Below are positions 1 through 13,725 of a stretch of 64,000 nucleotides of DNA, piece after piece. Below the pieces are notes generated by a model, which was not told where the DNA came from, did not search any database, and saw only the letters and a list, made by a program, of their open reading frames with translations. Each line of letters begins with the position of its first letter. Position 1 is the first letter of the stretch. The DNA is from Anoplopoma fimbria (lineage: Eukaryota > Chordata > Actinopteri > Perciformes > Anoplopomatidae): positions 340,001 to 404,000 of the forward strand of contig NC_072468.1 in assembly GCF_027596085.1 (NCBI RefSeq), written 5' to 3'. The translations under genes were made by a program, and so were the position numbers.

Positions 1-859
1 ACACATTATTCATGAGCTCTTAATGTGAGACGAGACAAACTGGCGGAGCTGATGACAAGTTTGATGAGAAAGGAGGAAAGGAGCAGCTGGTATGTGTGTG
101 TGAGTGCGTCTATGTGAGTGTGTGCGCGTGTTCATACTCAAGTCATTACCAGTCTGTCATGTTCGGCCCGCGCTCACTATGTGATGGGAATGAGCGAACA
201 CTGTTGAGCAGACAGTCAGGCTGGCTGAGATTCTGCAAAGAGTCATATTAACAAATGAATGTACAAAGTTTTGCACACACACATGCACGCACAGATGGGC
301 TTAAAGACTAACAAAAGACTTCATTACTGCAAACACTCTATACAGTATGCATACATTTCAATTTCAAAATATTAGGGCTCCCCTTTTTTTTTATTGCACC
401 CACAAGAGGTTAAGTTATGTCTCAGAAACAAGACTGATTACTCAGAAGTCTTATTTGGAAATCTAATTTGGAGGCTCTTGAAGTGTACTGACTATATCGG
501 GAACATCTACATATTTGGACTGATGAATGCGTTTGCCTGGTTTTCAGGCAGCCACTAATTGTTGTTCCTTTTAGCATGTTATGAGCATGTTTTTGAAGAG
601 ATCTGACACTTGTTTTTGATGTGCTATCCATTACAATGTACCATGTCTTTTCAATTTCTGTCAAACTTCCCAGATAGGGATGAGTATCAAAGCAAAGTAC
701 TTTTTGAGTGAAGACCAAAATCTGTCAGTGGCTACTATAGAATTGTTGATTGGTGTCATGTATCATCAGATTTAGACTTGAAATAGTTAGTCAATAATCA
801 ATATTTGGATTTCCAGAAATGACTGATTGAGTAACTTTTAAATTATTTATATCATTGTG

Positions 860-1036
860 AACTCAATAAAATATTTGTCAGACAAAAGAAGCAATTTGAA
901 GACCAGTCTGGACCTGGAAAAATGTGATGGGAACTTCTTTTTACAAATTCCTGTCATTTTATTGACCAAACAATGAATCAATGAATCTTTACAATGACAA
1001 GCAGGTTAACTAACTAATAATGATCATTAGTTGAAT
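860..1036 (-). repeat. degenerate copy of AGGGCTGCAAC-type teleost repeat, reversed
   Basis: The reverse strand follows a familiar dispersed fish element: near its end GATCATTAGTTG (consensus TCGTTAGTTGCAGCCCT), inside it gacaaaagaagcaatttgaa and aatgtgatggg. The far border is unclear. Confidence 0.5.
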
Positions 1037-2714
1037 ACTAATCAAAAGCTTGGTGATTATTCGGCTTGTTTATTTGTTCTTTGATAAGATTTTCACTCGC
1101 TTAAATCGGGAAACCGTCAACTTTACTAAAACTAAAACATATAGTGAGTAATGTGCCATATTTTATTATATGAAAAAAACATTTACACAATACCTAAACT
1201 ATGATATCTAAAAAAATACTGGTTCGATATTAGCAACAAAATGTATAAGTTGTTCTGGCATAATTATCAGACGGTACTGGGCTATAAGGCTGTTTTTAGC
1301 AGCGACTGGTTGAAAATCCTATCTTGTTGGTACACTCAAGTGCTTGTGAAGGATTCTAATACTGCATTTACTAATAAATATCAGTTTTATCTGAATCAAT
1401 TCAAGCAAACAACATGAGTAGCAGCAACTAAGAAGGTTCCCTCTCAACAAAAATATTCCCATTCAAGCCTTCACTGTGTGAAGTGTCCCAGATCAAAACA
1501 TTAAATCAATACTCAGGGTCTGACAGGCTCCATGTGGACAAACGCAAGTAAAAATAGAAATGTTGAGTTCATATTATTCTCTTCAAGCTGAAGGCTTTCA
1601 CTAATAGCTGTCATTCTTGGTATAAAGGATCATCATTTACCTCCATATCCTAACTAATGTAGATAAGTGTGTGGGACGTTTTCAGTGCCATGAAAGTGCT
1701 GTGTAAGTAGGAATGCAAGGTCAAAAAAGAAGAGATGTGCTTTCAGATTTATCCATATCAGTTTAGACATGTCCAATTTATGGGCCTGTCAGCATGATAA
1801 ACAGTCAGCGCTTGTGGTCAAGTATAGTTCAAAAGTGACCTCTCGTGTTAGGCGGAAAAACAAGTCCTTCAGGCCAGGGCGGGTGAGTTTAACACACCTC
1901 TCCAAGACTTGCTGAGCAACATCTTTCGCACCTGTCCGTTTCGTTGTAGAGGATGCCGCGCAAGCCAGCACAACAGCTAGCTGCTCTTTGGTTTAGCTTA
2001 GATCAGTGGAGTACAAAGGATATCTCAACTGGGATTTGTCAGGGGTAACTTTTTGTGTCTTCACTTTGATAAGGCATTGCAGCATGAACAAAACACCAGG
2101 CGCCTATGAACAGTAAAGAAAAGCCGTCTAGACACACTATTTTTTTCCCCCTCCATAACAAATCCTCTCGTGTTTGTCAAGAGTTCTGTGCTTTGTTGTT
2201 TGGTTAACTCCCCTGTGGAATGCTACGCTGTGTCTAGGTTAGGAGTTTGCTCATTACTACTTTATCATCACTAATTAGTCATTGTGATAGGTCTCTCGGA
2301 CGTGTCTAAAGTTTGGTTCCCGTATGTATATTAGTGCTTAATCATTATTGGTGAGTCATTCTTCAAACTCTCATTAACACTTCAAAGGTTTTTTTGTTCT
2401 AGCTGGAGGAGAGATGAAGGAAGGTGTGTGCAAAGAGGACAGGTGCCGCCCTTATGTTCCCCTTCATTCAAACAGATACCTACATTCAATTTTTTTTGCC
2501 GTCTCTTGTCCAAATAACCGTGATATCCCTTTCCCTCTGTCTCCTCGTTTCCCTTTAGAAATGCCGCCCCCTGTAGAATATTATAGCCTTGTGTGTGTGC
2601 ATACTAAGCTACTCATCCACTGAAGACCACTTTGATGTATATTTCACTGCCGTTGCAGAAAACAGATGAATCGTTGGCCACACCGCACAGTGTCAAAGTG
2701 AGTGCGAATGTGCC

Positions 2715-2718
<4 letters not shown>

Positions 2719-2798
<80 letters not shown>
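2719..2798 (+). repeat. (TG)n microsatellite
   Basis: Uninterrupted TG dinucleotides, 80 bp. Confidence 0.97.
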
Positions 2799-2799
<1 letters not shown>

Positions 2800-3343
2800 C
2801 TCTGCGTATGCACCCTCGTGTTTTCATTGATTCCGCAGGGAGCTGAACAGTGTTTATGTAAATGAGGTGGCATTTAAACATATGCCCCGAACAATTATCT
2901 TGAAACAAGTATTTAGCTGCACAAAAACACGGCCATGTTCGGAGTGAGTCAAGTACTTAGCTACAAATATTAAGCCATCATGAGGGGACAGAGGTGAGAT
3001 GAGCCAACTGGCTCGCCATTTGCCGTGCCAGTTTGCTCATGGGTGTGGGCATCTTAGTGCGCTGTTAATGATGATCATAATAATAAGTGATACAGACTCA
3101 GTATCAAAGAGCTCCCCGGGGACGATCAAGCTGGTAATAGCATCTTGACATTTATGGAGTTCGACAAATGTCAGAAAGAAAGAGATTAGTTAAATGTGAG
3201 TTAAAGGTGTTTTAAAAAAAGGTGTTTGTGATACAAGCGTAAAGCAGCTGTACAGTTCTTGAGCCTTGTAGCTTCAGAAAAGCTATTTCAGTCACGGCCC
3301 CTAATACTGCTGCAGTCACTCATTCATACAGTGTAATGTGAAT

Positions 3344-3344
<1 letters not shown>

Positions 3345-3423
<79 letters not shown>
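3345..3423 (+). repeat. (CA)n microsatellite
   Basis: Uninterrupted CA dinucleotides, 79 bp, about 550 bp downstream of a TG tract of similar length. Confidence 0.97.
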
Positions 3424-3424
<1 letters not shown>

Positions 3425-6400
3425 AATGCAGCCATCAGGCCCTAGTGGAGCAGTTTGAGAGTGAGCAGGTGAGTGCTGCTGAATACTAAAGTCCTGTATG
3501 ACTGGACCATTCCTGCTGACCACTGCAAAGTGCTCCCACTGATCACCGCTAATGTCCTCCATCACAGGTTACACTCAACACTCTGGAGAGAGAGTGTGTG
3601 TTGGGGAGAAAGGTGGATAATTGGGACCGATGGGTGTGATAGGATGACGAGAAATTGGAGGGTAGAGGGGTAGAGTCAGACGGTTGGCATCGATTTGAAC
3701 ACTCTCTCAAGCCTTTATTGACATTTCATTTAGCTAATGAATTCATTAGTGCTTCATAGCATAATAACCTCTACTTGATAACCAGGATGGATCCCCAGAG
3801 GATGTCTCTCCCACACACATACACACCTCTGTTTCTTTTTCTTGAGCCTGTTCCCTCCCTGATTATTTGTGCTGCATCGGGTAACTTTTAAATTAACCTT
3901 TAGTTTGAGGTGACATAACCTGCCAGTCTCTCAACTTCAGTGCAGCACGCCCTCTGGAATGATGGAGAAACAGATAGGCGTGAGATGTACTGTACAAGCA
4001 CATTCATCTCTGCCTATGCATAGATGTCTTTGTGCTTCTGTTCGAGTGTGCTTGCCAGGTTTATAGTGCTTGTTCACCTTTGAGATGGAGATGATCTTTA
4101 TTCAATTTACTGACGACTGAGTCACTCTCTATTTGTGTATCTTTGACCTGCTGCTCATTCGAAAAGCAGTCATGCACACAAACACACACACACAAACCTG
4201 ACTTGCATGAATTGAAGGAACGTTTTTAAACTCGGTTTTATCAATCACATAAAGGATGATGTTTCACCCACAGGACTTGTGTTTGTACACACTTACAGCC
4301 CTCCATTTGGACTAAAAGTTCTGTCAAACTTAAGATGTTTGTTTATGAAATTGAAGAATTTCTTTATTTATGTTTGGGATTGATGCCTGTATGGATGTAT
4401 GTGGTGCAGAGCTGACCTGCATGAGCTCCGTGTGGGTGTGAGCACTTTTGGAGGGTACCGTGTGGGCTGAGAGTTTTTTGGTAACAGTTTGTCTGCTTCT
4501 GTCGTTTTAACATTTTCATCATGGGGTTTGCAAACATCTGTAAAGTGCACATTCTGGTATCAGATGTACAGTATGCTCTGAGCGACACACAAGTTTTAAT
4601 ACATGTGTACATACATGCACGCGCACACGCACACACACACACGGACACCACAGATGGCCAACCTCTCATTTTGTATATTACCTTGGGACAGCTGTTTGTC
4701 TGTGTGGTCATTAGCGATCGCAGCATCAGATAATTACCTGGAGACACACCAGCACATAAACTCAAACACACAAACACACACACACACATACACACATACA
4801 ATTAGTGAGTGTTTGATAATTATAGGATGTTTGATGAACCATCTGGATCACCAGCACAGGTATAAACTGACAGACATGCTTGAAACAAAACCAAAAAACG
4901 TGGAAAGCGAGACGACAGGTGAGAGATGAAGAGATGAGAGTGTTTTGTTTCATAGTAATTAGGATGTCATGTCTCATTCAAGGTCTGGTCGTATCCTCTT
5001 TTATTGTCCTTGACTCTGCATGCTCTATCTCTGCCTTTTTCTTCTTCTTTTTCACTAAACTATCATTTTTGCCTCTCTATCTCTTCTCCATTCCATTTCT
5101 CTAGGCGATACCTTTGTGCCAATCCCCCTCTCCCTGACACTCTTTTTATCTCCCTCTCCTATTGCTTTTTCGTCTCATCTCTCCAGCCCATTCATTTTTT
5201 AGCAGGTCAACAGTTCAACCGTTTAGGCCTTTAAATCTTAGTGTCTGTGTGTGTGTGCATGTGTGTGTACAGTATGCCTGTATGGGAGTTTGTGTGTGTG
5301 TAGGCAATGGGTGTAATATTGCAGTAGCAATATTGCTGAAAAATCCTTGAAGGAATAAAAGGAAAGTGAGGATGTGCTTAATATTGCAAGTCAGTATTTC
5401 TGTTCAGTGTTCTCCATTTTACCCTGCTTTCTATTCTGCTGCTCTATATGGATTCATGCTTTCATCTACTGTAGGAGCGTATGTGGGAAACAATTATAGC
5501 TCCATTAACTGAGTGTGCGTATATGCCTGCATGCACATGTGGGTGTGCATGTTACACATATTTGCACCTGTGTGCTTGAATGCCTGCATGTGTCTCCACC
5601 ACTGACACACAGGTCCGGGGTTAAGAGCAGCTCAGACAAATTAATTATCTCTTCTCTGGAGGAGAGATGACTCACCGCAAGAGAGGCTGCAAACTAGCTC
5701 CTCATGGTTGAGCAGAAGCCCAGGAATTACTCCCAGCCTAGCAGAGAGCATGGGGCCTCCTTCTGAAAAAAAAGAAAACTTTGATTTCATTCTCAGCTTG
5801 ATGTTAAGATCACATTTTTTTCCACTTTTCATGTGCATAAAGCCAATTTATAAAAATAACTGCGACTGAAATAAGTCGAGCAGGCTCGTTGCATTAGATC
5901 AACGTGGCAGAGGATTTTTATTGCATAAGACCAAGGCTCCATGTTTTGCATTGCCTTGCCTTGCACAGAATAGGCTGTTATGGTGCATAGTGCGCTGCTG
6001 AGTACACAAATACACAAAAAAATACAGATTAAATTCATTGCCTGAATAAGGAGAACTGAGAGACATAATGATTTAAAACCTTTTATATAACGTGGGTGTG
6101 TACATAATTATTTGTATGTTGACAATATCATTTGGATGTCTGCCCTTTTTAAAAAAAATGTAATGTTGGTAGGGATTTGTAGACTCTCGAGATGAGGCTT
6201 TCATGATTCTGCTGTCTCAGCCACAGCCATTTACCCCTGGCCTTTTCACCGTTCCCCTCTGACCCCTGACAGATAGCCCCGGGGAAAATAAGTGATGAAA
6301 AGTCAATGCATTACATTATTATATCTCTGTGTACCTGGGAATATACTGCTTGTATGTGTGCACATAGAGCACAGTACCATTCAGTAGAATGCCCTTGTAC

Positions 6401-9372
6401 ATATACACAAACAGGTAGGTAGGCAAAGAAACACCAAGAGCAGAAGCGGGGCAGAGATGCATGTAGTATCATAATAACACCTTGTGTTCATTCTGGTGTG
6501 CTCTCATGTTTATTTATCAAAGCAGATAGGACCTACTAGGACATTGTAGCAGCACAGGGTCGGTCACGCATCAGTAACAATGCATCAAATTATACCAGAC
6601 TTACCTCCACCAGTAGCCCGAGCCATGATGGATAATAATTCATGCCATTTGCTTCAACCAGCCTTCACATCAGCAATGATGCTGAGAACAACCCACCACG
6701 ATTATCATGAGCAGCAGCATTCCTGCGCTTAGCAGATTGGAGTTGCCAGGCGCCCAGCTCAGCGTTGTGCAGAAATGTCCTGGCTGCGCGCTGCAAGGAT
6801 GGCAGGATCACAGTGGTCTGCAAGCAGCCTCCAGCTACCAGCCACCAGGCCTTGGCTACCTCCTTTATATGGGCAGAGTGCCTGTTTCCTCTGTCTGTTT
6901 GTGTATATATATTTGGTGCTATTGTGCTTGCACATTTCTGCAAGAGTCTGCTATGGGGCCTTCTTACCCTTGCTGTGAGGTATATTCTTACCCTGTGGTA
7001 CGGGATTAGTCACAAACACTGAATGGGAAGACATGGAAACAGCAGCAGGGGAGGAGAGGAAGAGGAGAGGAAACCCCACAAAGATGAGAGGAAACATGTG
7101 GGTGGATTGTGTGAGTGCATGTGAGCCTGCACGCCATGGGTATTCATCAATTTCCCTAAGATTCTCTACTTTTCCTCTGCTATAAAACCCAGAGGCAAGA
7201 AGTAAACACAAACTCTATAAGATATCCTTCTCTCTGCCTCTGTTAGTTTTCTCTCTCTGCCATTCCTCCTGTTTCAATCTCTTCTCTCCACATGTAAAAT
7301 TAGCTTTGTATAATAAGTATAATGTGAGGTCTGGAGGATGTGGAACATATTGTCTTTCATCTCTGACTGTGCAGGTGTTGAAGCTGCTTAGTGCTTGTCT
7401 AGAACGGCATAAGCCCCGTTTCTAAATTTTGTATCTTACTTATCTCTTCCAGGTATAACTGAGATGTGTGTTTTTGGAAACAAAAGATGTTGAGCCATGC
7501 ACTTCACAGAGCAAGCCAAAATCGATCAACTTTGTGTGTTTGGCTGAATGTGGGTGTGTGTTTGTGTTTATGCGTGAGCGTGTGAAAAATAGCAGCGTGT
7601 GATTTATGTAAATGAGTGTCATCGGCCGAGGAGGAGGCAGAATTCCCAGGCCTGATGAGTGGCTTAATGATTCATCAGCCTGGCTGAGGCAGGCATCAAT
7701 AATGGATGACAGAGTGGGTCATGCAGGATTGCTCGCCCCTTGATTAAAGTGCTCCACAGCTAAACGCCTCACTTCCTCCCTCTTTTCACCCTACCTTATG
7801 CGAGGATAAATACAGGAATGTGCCGTACTCGCACACCCCCTCACACACACACACACATTTGCACACATGGTCACATAAACCTCCTCCTCAATCTCTTCCT
7901 GTACAGCCTTATGTCATCTCACCTCTCACAAGCTTAATAAGCTCTCATCCCTTCTTCATCTTCTCACTCTGCTTCTTTGGTCTTAATCCAATCACGGCGA
8001 GTGAAAGAGGAAGAGAAAGGGGTAGAGAGAGTCAGCGAGAGAGCGGGAGAGGGGGGAAAGAAGACGCTGGAAAGCACAGGAGAAAAAAAGGGAAATGAAT
8101 GCTTTATAATTTGACAGTACAGAAATGAAACCTTTCTCTCTTGAGATAAGACAGCAACATAAATGTTCTTTCTCTCCCCCTCCACACACAGAGCAGAGGG
8201 AGTCGCTTTTTCTCTCTGTCTCTCTCTTTAAGCTGTATGTGGGTGTTGGTGTGACAGGACAAATCTCTGTCTATTAGGAGACATAAACCTCTAAACCCAG
8301 AGCTACACGGCCATACATACTAATGCAACCATACAGAGGGCTGGATAGAAGTTTGGGAACGATAGCGAGGACTCACTGAGAAAGAAGGAGATCTGGAGAG
8401 CAGAGAGATGGAAGTAGGCAGAGCAGGATGTTGAAAGCAGAGAGAGTACTGGTGGGATTTCAATCCCCGGCCAGCACAGGGTCTTAACTGCTACACAATC
8501 TTTGAGTACAGCAAAGCCAGCTTTAACAAAGTCGGACTCACGTGCAACACAGGGCAAGTTTAGCGAGTTTGTGTGTGTCTCCCCTGTATCAGTGTGATGA
8601 CGTTTTACCGCACAGTTCCTTCCAGGCTTCGCGTCTGTAGCATCGTTCATTTTCCATCCATGCACTCGTACTCTAATGTGCCAGAGAAAAGATTACTCAC
8701 TCTTATTGGCCACACTCATGTAATCCCCTGATAGCACCAATGGGCCACACACACACACACACACACACACACAAATGCTCACCCAATCATAAATGCCTGA
8801 AAGACAGCAATCATTCCTCAATTCAGCGACAGCATCAACCGATCGCTCTCGCTCAGCCATCCTCGCTCCCCTCATCTGTGAGTTTGGTGAGATTTAGCCG
8901 AGCGTTAAGAGTGCAGCGTGTAATCTGCGATCGCATTAATCCTGTTCTTTAAATCTGTCTCTTCCCAAACTGATTACCTTCATCTTCTTAACTTGTCTTT
9001 CACTTTAATCTGTATTATCACACTCTGACACATTACAGTCACAGTTTGATCACTTTAACAGACAGAGACGCAATCCTCTTTGAGGCAATCAATCAGCTGT
9101 CATGTCTGGACAGACAGACAGACAGAGTCCTGTACATTTTGTGTGTTTGGTGTGTGTATACCAATTTTTAGCTACACTGTATATCCATTTATCCATGCTG
9201 GGGTTTTCAATTGCGTTTGCAATTTAAATGTCAAGTGTGTATGGTCCATATAATTCCATTTTTCTGCCAGCTGGGAGAGGAACGCATTTAATATTGAGAT
9301 GACATTTAGCAAGAGAGGAGAGAAGCCTGATGGGGACACAGAGGGAGGGACACATTGTGTTATGATCTTTGA

Positions 9373-9765
9373 ATGGTCTGGTATTGGTTTATCTTCCTTT
9401 GTTTTTATGTTATCAGTTATTTAGAGCTTTGTTTGGGTGTTCTGTTTGCTGTGTTTTTCCTTGTCTCATGTTATTTAATTATGTTAAGTCAATTCCCTGT
9501 TTTATTTCTGTTGGTTATCTCATCATGTTTCATGTTTAGCTTTACTTCCTGTCTTTGTGTGTTTGCCACCTCTTTAATTATCCACACCTGTCCTCCATTA
9601 GGCTACTCACCTGCCCCTGATTTTGCCATCAGCCCCTCCCTGTATATACTGTATATACTGTATATACTCCCTGGTTTTCCCTGTTTTTTCTCTGGCAGAT
9701 CTTTGTTCATCACCGTGTGTTCACCACCTCAATCTTTGTTAAACCCACAACCGTTACACTTATAG
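9373..9765 (+). repeat. probable dispersed repeat, LTR- or tail-like
   Basis: Pyrimidine-rich text with gctttacttcctgtctttgt, taattatccacacctgtcct, tcacctgcccctgatt and a final ctttgttaaaccc resembles a widespread fish repeat often seen in LTRs. It contains three tandem copies of CTGTATATA at about 9639-9668. The 130-codon ORF over it is not a gene. Confidence 0.4.
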
Positions 9766-12712
9766 CTGAAAAGGGCTTTTAATGCATGGATGGGAAAGCA
9801 CATATGAGAGACGAACTATGATAAAATACATAGAAATTATTTAAGACCACAGTAGAAAAATACCTGAAATAAATGGACTGAGAAGAGATGAGCAGGTGAA
9901 AGAATAACAGAAGAGCAGCTTTCACCAATCTTGTCATGGAAGGCTCTTCTTTGGTCATTTTTACACCGAAGAGAAACCATGGAAAGGGTATCAAAGAGGT
10001 GCAATCTACATACAAAGCATACTTACAATATATTTATTGTAGATATGTGTAGAAACTTCAGAGACTGTGCCTAAAGTTCACCTCTGTATCCCCTATACTT
10101 ACTGTCCTTTGTCTCCCTGTAATTGGTTTATGAAGTTCTCCTTAATGTGCACTGAGAGAAAGAGAAAGGAAATCTTCGCCTTTTAGAGAAACAAATGCAA
10201 GTCCCTGAAGAGCGCTGTGAGTGAGTGGAAGGATCATAAAAATACATTTAAATTCACAGAGGAGACCACAGTTTGTAGAACGGCAGGGTATTTTAGGAAT
10301 TTGCATGCATGCTTTCATGCATTTGTGCTTCAGCCTTGATCCCACCCAACACAAAATGTATCCACAAAACGACTGGAAAGAAACTATGGGTCACGTTTGT
10401 TCAAGTGGAGAAAATGTCTTAAGATGTCCCCTGCCTTTTTTTTTTGCCCGAAAGCTATGCTCTGCCCCGGTGAATCACTTTAATTTGTCCTGCATGAGCC
10501 AGAGGCTGATCTCACATTGTATTCAGGATGAAATGAACACAGTGAGATTGAGAAAGGAGGGGGAGGATGTTGAAAGGTGGGTAGATTTTAAATGTGGCAC
10601 CGAATAGGATTGATCAATGATACAGCGCATGAATAACTCTGCGATAATAAGGGAGCCATGTTGAATAAGGAGGAGATAGAGAGAGATAGAGAGAACGAAG
10701 GCAGTGAGGGTGGACAGATATTTGGCCTTGCATTGTGATGGACAGAAAATACATTTTGATAGCTTGCTGGTGATCGTTTGATCGGGCTTTGTGACTAATC
10801 CTAGACTTATGACTTGAACAGGAGAGCGGTGAGATTTGTTCATGCCACAAGCTTCCTGCTGTTGCCCTAGATGAAAGCAGTAGGCTACAGTTATGACTTT
10901 GTGTGCCGTTTGTCTTTTGAACACTTTTTCACCGTCTATTATATTTTAATGTGATATGTCACCTGTTATACACAGAGTGTAACCTGTAGCTTTCTTTTTT
11001 TCATCGCAAAAAAATTGGTCTCAGCATTGATGCCAACAGCTGTGTTTAGAGCACATTTATTTTTAACAGTACAAGTGTTACACAGTACAGTAAACAGAGT
11101 GTGAAAGCAGTACTTACTGTAAATGTTTAGTGTGACATATTTCTTCTGTTGCTGTTTTTTTTTGCTTGGGTGTATATGATTGACCACAAGGTTAAAGTGC
11201 TGACTTTCACCTTCAAGTGTTTCTGGATGAGTGTATGTTCTTATTCAGTAAAAAAAGATAAAACAAAATATTTCAACTTTAGGTCGGTGTAGTAGGACAA
11301 TGGGAACCACTCGTATGAAAGATTCATTATTAAGTGGCCTGTACAAGTGATCTTCCCGTATTTTGATTTTTCTCTTTGGTACGAACACAATTTACGAGTG
11401 GTTCAGACCTGTCGTAGGAGTCATGTGCAAATGTCCAAAATTTGTTTTTCACTATAGTATTGTATGTTTCATTACTTTGAAGTTATTTGCACTAGAAAAT
11501 CTTATATTAATTCAAAAATTTGACATTTTCCTGTTTGACTCTGCAATTTTAATTATAATACAATTCAAAATTGGCTATTGATGGCATTGTATAACACTAC
11601 AGTATCAGTATGAACATCTCAAGCTGCAAAACGACTTAACTATTGCACTAATTGAAGTATAATTTGTCTCTGTATATAATAAGGTCATTGAGTAGTGTAA
11701 CCAGGCGTTTCATAGCTAACCAACTTCTTTTGAATGCCTTAGCGCATCAGGCCCTTGGAAGAGAGCGTCCTAATATTTGCAAAGAGCGATGGCTGGTTCT
11801 TCATATGAAAGTTTAAGCAAGTCGTTGTCCATGGGAATATCTTCAGTTGCAATGCCTGCAACTTCACATATAATGAATTATTATATCATCCATTTTCATA
11901 ATGAAATATTTTGTCCCCATTCCATTGACAGTATGACCCTCAGGTGACACACAATTAACAGCGCTCGTTATTTTTCCCATTCCCTGGCTTAAGCAGGTCA
12001 CTTACTTCCAATGCCGACGCTTCTATAGAGTATTGATTTTTCTTTATGGATAGCCGTAAGCATGAGCCAAAATCTCAAAACATGTGAAGTTTTATATTCG
12101 TTATTCTTTGGTGTCATGTCCATGAAAAAACATTTCTGGACATATAGGCCAGGACAAGTAGCCTTATAGGGTATAATTGCGGCTTTATGATGCTACCCTA
12201 CAATTCTCATGAATGAACGCTCATTTGCGCACAGGTGGCATTCATCATGTTTACGGTGGTTGTTTACAGATATATGAAGTTAGGAGTGTTTCCTTAATTT
12301 GACACGGCTCTCTTGTATATAAGATAAGGATACAAAATGTCCTTGCATGAGGCCTAATTTTCCTAAACATATAGACAAGGCAATGGAGATATTTTTTAGG
12401 CAAAACAGTGAGCTTTTCTTAAGTAACCAAATCAGACACTCAATCGAACTGAACATCTGTTTAATTGGTAAGATATTGCTGCACTACAGGCCTGACCAAA
12501 GAGGCTACCTACAGTAAGTGTCTGCTTATGTCTATGGGTTTCAAGCAGTCATTGACTGCAAAGGATTTGCAAATACATTTTAAATATGCTGACATTAGTA
12601 AAGTTTATGTTTTTTGCAAATGCACAGTTAAACGGATAAACGTATGTTTATGTCTATGTTTTTACCATACTAAATCACTAGAGCACCATTATAACCCTAT
12701 ATATATATATTT

Positions 12713-12713
12713 G

Positions 12714-12757
<44 letters not shown>

Positions 12758-12800
12758 CGGACGGACGGACGGACGGACGGACGGACGGACGGACGGACAG

Positions 12801-12845
<45 letters not shown>

Positions 12846-12850
12846 GATAG
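12713..12850 (+). repeat. compound tetranucleotide microsatellite (GATA/GGAC/GACA)
   Basis: Nine or so GATA units pass abruptly into GGAC units and then GACA units, preceded by a short TA run at 12699-12710. Confidence 0.95.
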
Positions 12851-13623
12851 AGATATACAAACAAAAACATCCCTTACATCTCGGAGGTTTAAGGATCAGA
12901 TCCAGGGAGACGCACTCCTCATATGGACGAAACAACAAAGGGCATAGGGCAAATTAGCAAATATAATCTCTTCATCATTTATTCATTCAGTTTGTTTGTC
13001 TTGCCTGCTGCTCGACTTAAAAGGTCAGAGGGAGATGGAACATTTGGTTATATTTTGAGCAAGACACAATGGAAAGAGAAAAGGCTGGTGATTCATGGTG
13101 TTTAGAGGCTGTTGCTTAAGAAAGCACACAGTTTGTAAGTCACGACACTCCTGACACTGGATCATTGGAATAAACTTTGTACTACTTTGTGTATGTGGTG
13201 GTAATTGTGTATTGTGAATTAGCCTTTCTAGTGTCTCCTTCAAAGAGTTGGTTGCTGGCAGTGTGTGAGATGATGCTGCTTACTGTTAATAAAACATCTG
13301 TCCTTTTGGCTGAAAGAAACCTCTGACCGTATCTATGGTCAACACATCTGCGGTTTTCGCTATGATTGCTCTATGTGCTTGTTCTAGCCATACTTCTAAC
13401 TGGCTTTTAATGATCTGGAACAAACAAAGATACACAAACACTATCAGATGGTTTCACAAAATAACGGCTGGGATGTACAACGCAGATACATGCACACACG
13501 TCGGATGACTAAATGGGTGGGTACTGGCCATAGAGGCATATTAAAGGCAGTCAAGGGAGATGCATTAGGGCTGTAAATACCAGCTCATTAACACTCACGG
13601 ATCCTATTTGGCAGTCTGTGTTC

Positions 13624-13725
<102 letters not shown>

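Noticed and set aside
6707..7009. 100-codon ORF on plus strand as a gene
   Set aside because: No recognisable motif, and overlapping ORFs in other frames of equal length.
9373..9765. 130-codon hydrophobic ORF as a membrane protein
   Set aside because: T-rich dispersed repeat translated by chance; no splice or family support.
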